Assembly (NCBI GenBank): GCA_029782145.1
Contig: JAKOVH010000026.1
Span: 62,001-126,000 of the forward strand
DNA from: Actinomycetes bacterium
GTDB taxonomy: Bacteria; Actinomycetota; Acidimicrobiia; Acidimicrobiales; Acidimicrobilacustridaceae
Length of the DNA: 64,000 nucleotides
Direction of reading: 5' to 3'
Below the pieces are notes generated by a model. The model searched no databases, had not been told where the DNA came from, and worked only from the letters and a program-made list of their open reading frames with translations. Below are positions 61,686 through 64,000 of this stretch, one piece after another; within the stretch, counting starts at the first letter, position 1; every line of letters starts with the position of its first letter. The position numbers were made by a program, and so were the translations under genes.

Positions 61686-62216
61686 ATGACCACGGCACGG
61701 GTCGTGGTGGGCGACATCACCCGCCTCGACGAGCAGGGCATCACCGTCGACGCCATCGTCAACGCCGCCAACGAGCACCTGGCCGCGGGCAGCGGGGTGT
61801 GCGGCGCCATCTTCGCCGCCGCCGGGCACGCCGAGCTGAGCGCCGCGTGCCGGGCAGTGGGTGGCTGCCCCACCGGCTCGGCAGTGGCCACGCCGGCCTT
61901 CGGCCTCGAGGCCCACGGCGTGCGCCACGTCATCCACGCGGTGGGACCCGCCTTCCGGGCCGACGACCCCGACGGATCCGACCGGCTCCTCGCCTCCGCC
62001 TACCGCTCGGTCCTCGCGGTGGCCGAGGAGCTCGGCGTCGAGCGGGTCGCCGTCCCCGCCATCTCCACCGGCATCTACGGGTTCCCCCAGCAGCGGGCCG
62101 CGGCCATCGCCGCCCGGGAGGTCACCGCCCACGAGGGCCGGCTGCAGGAGGTGCTCCTCGTGGCCTACGACCGCGGCACCGCCGAGGGGCTGCGCGAGGC
62201 CCTGGCTGGTTCCTGA
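61686..62216 (+). CDS. Macro-domain ADP-ribose hydrolase
   Basis: The 176-residue protein has the macrodomain motifs GDITRL at residues 9-14, IVNAANEHL (24-32) with the Asn that positions the distal ribose, GSGVCGAIFAAAG (35-47), and PAISTGIYGFP (114-124). MacroD-like enzymes remove ADP-ribose from proteins or hydrolyse O-acetyl-ADP-ribose. Together with the ARH-phosphatase near 9 kb it gives this region two ADP-ribose-processing enzymes. The ATG was chosen because a TACCGT box lies 6 bases upstream. Confidence 0.92.
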   Translation: MTTARVVVGDITRLDEQGITVDAIVNAANEHLAAGSGVCGAIFAAAGHAELSAACRAVGGCPTGSAVATPAFGLEAHGVRHVIHAVGPAFRADDPDGSDRLLASAYRSVLAVAEELGVERVAVPAISTGIYGFPQQRAAAIAAREVTAHEGRLQEVLLVAYDRGTAEGLREALAGS

Positions 62217-62219
62217 TGC

Positions 62220-62330
62220 TCAGCCCGCGACGGCGCACGCCCGCAGGAGGAGCACCAGCACCACGGTGCCGACGAGGGTGACGAGCAGGGAGCCGGCGCA
62301 GCCCAGCCGGTTGGAGAAGAAGACGAACAC
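62220..62330 (-). CDS. 36-residue single-helix membrane protein
   Basis: The short frame reads VFVFFSNRLGCAGSLLVTLV, then GTVVLVLLLRACAVAG. It has one strongly hydrophobic helix after an FFSNRLGC start that is common in tiny actinobacterial membrane proteins. AGGAG lies 6 bases before the GTG. It is convergent with the macro-domain gene, which ends 4 bases away. Function unknown. The conserved start and good ribosome-binding site support it as a real gene despite its size. Confidence 0.65.
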   Translation of the reverse strand: MFVFFSNRLGCAGSLLVTLVGTVVLVLLLRACAVAG

Positions 62331-62392
62331 CCGGTGCTCCTACCCCATGGGTGCCCTCGCCCGCGAGTGGCTCCGGCCGGGCCGCGACCAGG

Positions 62393-62776
62393 TCACCCCT
62401 CGTCGAGGCGCGCCACCAGCGTCTTGGGCGCCACGCACCGGTAGGCGTCGGCGCAGATGGCCGCCACCTCCTCCCAGTCGACCTCGACGTCGAGGCGCAC
62501 GCCGATCCACCCGCGGTGGCCGACGTAGGCCGGCCGGTAGAAGCGCTCGGGCTCGGTGCGCACCAGCTCCTCCTGCACGCCCGGCGCGGCGGCGCACCAC
62601 AGCCCGAGGATGCCGTCGCCGTGATGGTCGTCGTGGAACATCACGAAGGTCTTCTTGTCGCGCACGAAGAAGGTGGGCGCGCCGTGGCTCGGTCGCTCGG
62701 TCACCTCCGGCAGGGCGAGGCAGATACCCCGCACCTGCTCCAGCGCGTCGCTCACCTCATCGCCCTGCGATGCCAT
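62393..62776 (-). CDS. MmcQ/YjbR family protein
   Basis: The 127-residue protein matches the MmcQ/YjbR fold: ALEQVRGICLALPEVTERPSHGAPTFFVRDKKTFVMFHDDHHGDG, YVGHRGWIGVRLD and DWEEVAAICADAYRCVAPK. The family looks DNA-binding-like (CyaY-like fold) but has no proven biochemical role. GGAGGG lies just before the chosen ATG; a start 4 codons upstream is possible. Confidence 0.85.
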   Translation of the reverse strand: MASQGDEVSDALEQVRGICLALPEVTERPSHGAPTFFVRDKKTFVMFHDDHHGDGILGLWCAAAPGVQEELVRTEPERFYRPAYVGHRGWIGVRLDVEVDWEEVAAICADAYRCVAPKTLVARLDEG

Positions 62777-62840
62777 GCCCTCCAGCATGGCGGAGTGTCG
62801 TCTGCCCCCGCGGGCGCGCCGGCCCCGAGGTTGCCACGTC

Positions 62841-62856
62841 ATACCCCTGGGGGTAT
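62841..62856. promoter_or_regulatory. CsoR/CstR-like operator
   Basis: ATACCCCTGGGGGTAT has perfect 7-bp arms around TG. It matches the site at 28152-28167 at 14 of 16 positions. It is 32 bases upstream of the DUF2892 protein start. Confidence 0.7.
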
Positions 62857-62888
62857 GCTCCATCCACCCCCACCCTACGGAGGCCATC

Positions 62889-63116
62889 GTGGCGTTCCTC
62901 TCGTTCATGAACACCGGCGCCGGCCGCGCCATCCGCGTCGTGATGGGCCTCGTGCTCATCGGCGTCGCCCTCGCCGTGGGCGGCGCGCTCGGGATCGTCC
63001 TCGGGCTGTTCGCCCTGCTGCCGATCGGCACCGGGCTGTTCGGCCTGTGCCCGGTGAACCCGCTGTTCGGCCAGCCGATGCGGGCCTGCGCGGTGCCGCG
63101 CCAGCGGCGGAGCTGA
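62889..63116 (+). CDS. DUF2892 (YgaP-type) small membrane protein
   Basis: The 75-residue protein has the DUF2892 form: a short N-terminal FMNTGAGRAIRVVMGL segment, two membrane helices (VLIGVALAVGGALGIVLGLFALLPIGTGLFG) and a conserved CPVNPLFG motif after the second helix. YgaP-type proteins accompany rhodaneses in sulfide and persulfide handling. GGAGG is 5 bases before the GTG. The CsoR/CstR-like operator upstream supports control by a copper- or persulfide-sensing repressor. Confidence 0.85.
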   Translation: MAFLSFMNTGAGRAIRVVMGLVLIGVALAVGGALGIVLGLFALLPIGTGLFGLCPVNPLFGQPMRACAVPRQRRS

Positions 63117-63195
63117 GCCCGCTCCCCGGCGCGTACAGTCGGAGATCCGGGGGGCTTCGGGCCGCCTCGGACGTGACGCACGCAAGGGGGACAAC

Positions 63196-64000
63196 ATGCC
63201 GGTCGCCGGTCAGCGCGATCCCGCGCAGGTGAAGGTCGTGCTCGAGGCGTGGCTCGGCCAGCAGGTGCCCGAGGCGAGCAACGTCGAGATCACCGACCTC
63301 GTCGTGCCCCAGTCGAGCGGCTTCTCCAACGAGACGTTCCTGCTCGACGCCCGCTGGGTGGAGCCCGACGGCACGCCCACCGAGGCCCGGCTCGTGCTGC
63401 GCAGCCAGCCGGCGCTGCACCACCTCTTCCCCGAGATCGACATCATCGCCCAGCAGTACACGGTGATGCGCCAGCTCGGCCGGCACTCGAACGTGCCCGT
63501 GCCCCGCACCCGCTGGGCCGAGCCCGATCCGACGGTGCTGGGCGGCCCCTTCTTCGTGATGGACCGCCTCGACGGCCTGGTGCCCGGCGACAGCCCGCCG
63601 TACACCCAGGAGGGCTTCGTCGTCGAGATGGACGAGGCCACCCGCCACCAGTGGGCCGTCAACGGGGTGGAGGCCATGACCCGTGTGGCCAAGGTCGACT
63701 GGCGCGCCGCCGGCCTCGAGTACCTCGACAAGCACTACCTCGGCCCGCTCGGGCCCGAGCAGCGCAAGGGCTACTTCGACCTCTACAAGGAGTTCGCCAC
63801 CAAGGGCGAGCCCCACCCCGTCGTCGACCCGGCCTGGGACTGGCTCGTCGCCAACTGGCCCGAGGACGGGGAGCACGTGGAGCTGTGCTGGGGCGACGCC
63901 CGACCCGGCAACCAGATGTACGACGGCGCCGAGGTCATCGGCGTCTTCGACTGGGAGATGGTGTCGCTCGGCAACAGCGAGTCCGACCTCGGCTGGTGGA
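63196..64000 (+). CDS. Phosphotransferase family protein (APH/ChoK-like), partial at the 3' end
   Basis: The frame runs from ATG (MPVAGQ) to the window edge, 268 codons, with no stop, so the end is missing. It resembles the aminoglycoside phosphotransferase-like family: SSGFSNETFLLDARW, LVLRSQPALHHLF, PFFVMDRLDGLVPGD, then the catalytic loop LCWGDARPGNQMY (the usual H of HGDxxxxN is W) and GVFDWEMVSLG with the DFG-like Asp. Such proteins phosphorylate small molecules or act as acyl-CoA pathway accessory kinases. It starts 79 bases after the DUF2892 gene. Confidence 0.85.
   Translation, partial: MPVAGQRDPAQVKVVLEAWLGQQVPEASNVEITDLVVPQSSGFSNETFLLDARWVEPDGTPTEARLVLRSQPALHHLFPEIDIIAQQYTVMRQLGRHSNVPVPRTRWAEPDPTVLGGPFFVMDRLDGLVPGDSPPYTQEGFVVEMDEATRHQWAVNGVEAMTRVAKVDWRAAGLEYLDKHYLGPLGPEQRKGYFDLYKEFATKGEPHPVVDPAWDWLVANWPEDGEHVELCWGDARPGNQMYDGAEVIGVFDWEMVSLGNSESDLGWW

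Overview
The window is a very GC-rich chromosomal stretch with tightly packed genes, frequent GTG starts and strong codon bias. It suggests an actinobacterium, most likely of the class Acidimicrobiia; the class is an inference. Supporting gene content includes a WS/DGAT-type acyltransferase, a GerW-like protein, a mycothiol-type (DinB-fold) isomerase, a DUF4328 membrane protein, an Lsr2-type DNA-binding domain and a RecBCD operon. No tRNA, rRNA, CRISPR array, complete transposase or prophage was seen.

Layout. 0-9 kb: lipid, redox and small-molecule enzymes (PIG-L deacetylase, FAD monooxygenase, a ferredoxin-hemerythrin fusion, alpha/beta hydrolase, wax ester synthase-like enzyme, amine-oxidase-like flavoprotein). 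9-16 kb: an ADP-ribosylglycohydrolase/phosphatase fusion, an ECF-like sigma factor coupled to a small partner, a GerW protein, a frameshifted HNH lipoprotein, a patatin and a secreted seven-repeat RCC1 protein. 16-21 kb: a DegP-like protease divergent from an HxlR repressor across a perfect 10-bp inverted repeat, then a 3-kb segment bracketed by a 30-bp direct repeat that holds a desaturase-like flavoprotein, a VapC remnant and an epimerase. 21-37 kb: many single genes, including NERD and HNH nuclease-type proteins, a branched-chain amino-acid-type binding protein, two enoyl-CoA hydratases, a kinase-cyclotransferase fusion, a second VapC remnant beside an unknown gene pair, an ERCC4-Lsr2 nuclease, and an MBL-fold/TetR divergent pair. 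37-48 kb: a DUF4328 protein, two paralogous double-hotdog proteins, a RecQ helicase with a phosphoribosyltransferase tail, and AdhE. 49-60 kb: a large catalase with a histone-like tail, preceded by the recC-recB-recD operon. 60-64 kb: VOC, flavodoxin and macro-domain proteins, small membrane proteins and a phosphotransferase that runs off the window.

Connections. Two ADP-ribose-processing enzymes lie at opposite ends of the window (ARH-phosphatase and macro domain). Two near-identical CsoR/CstR-like operators, 34 kb apart, sit in front of a small Cys-rich protein and a DUF2892 membrane protein, which suggests one copper or persulfide regulon. Three promoters of the form TCAAGG-N14-GCCGA resemble sigma-28/WhiG sites and precede the NERD, DUF4328 and RecQ genes. 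Several genes carry a TANNNT box 6-7 nt before the start codon and have no Shine-Dalgarno sequence, so leaderless transcription is probably common here. The least explained parts are the domain fusions, the direct-repeat segment and the unknown gene pair beside a toxin remnant.
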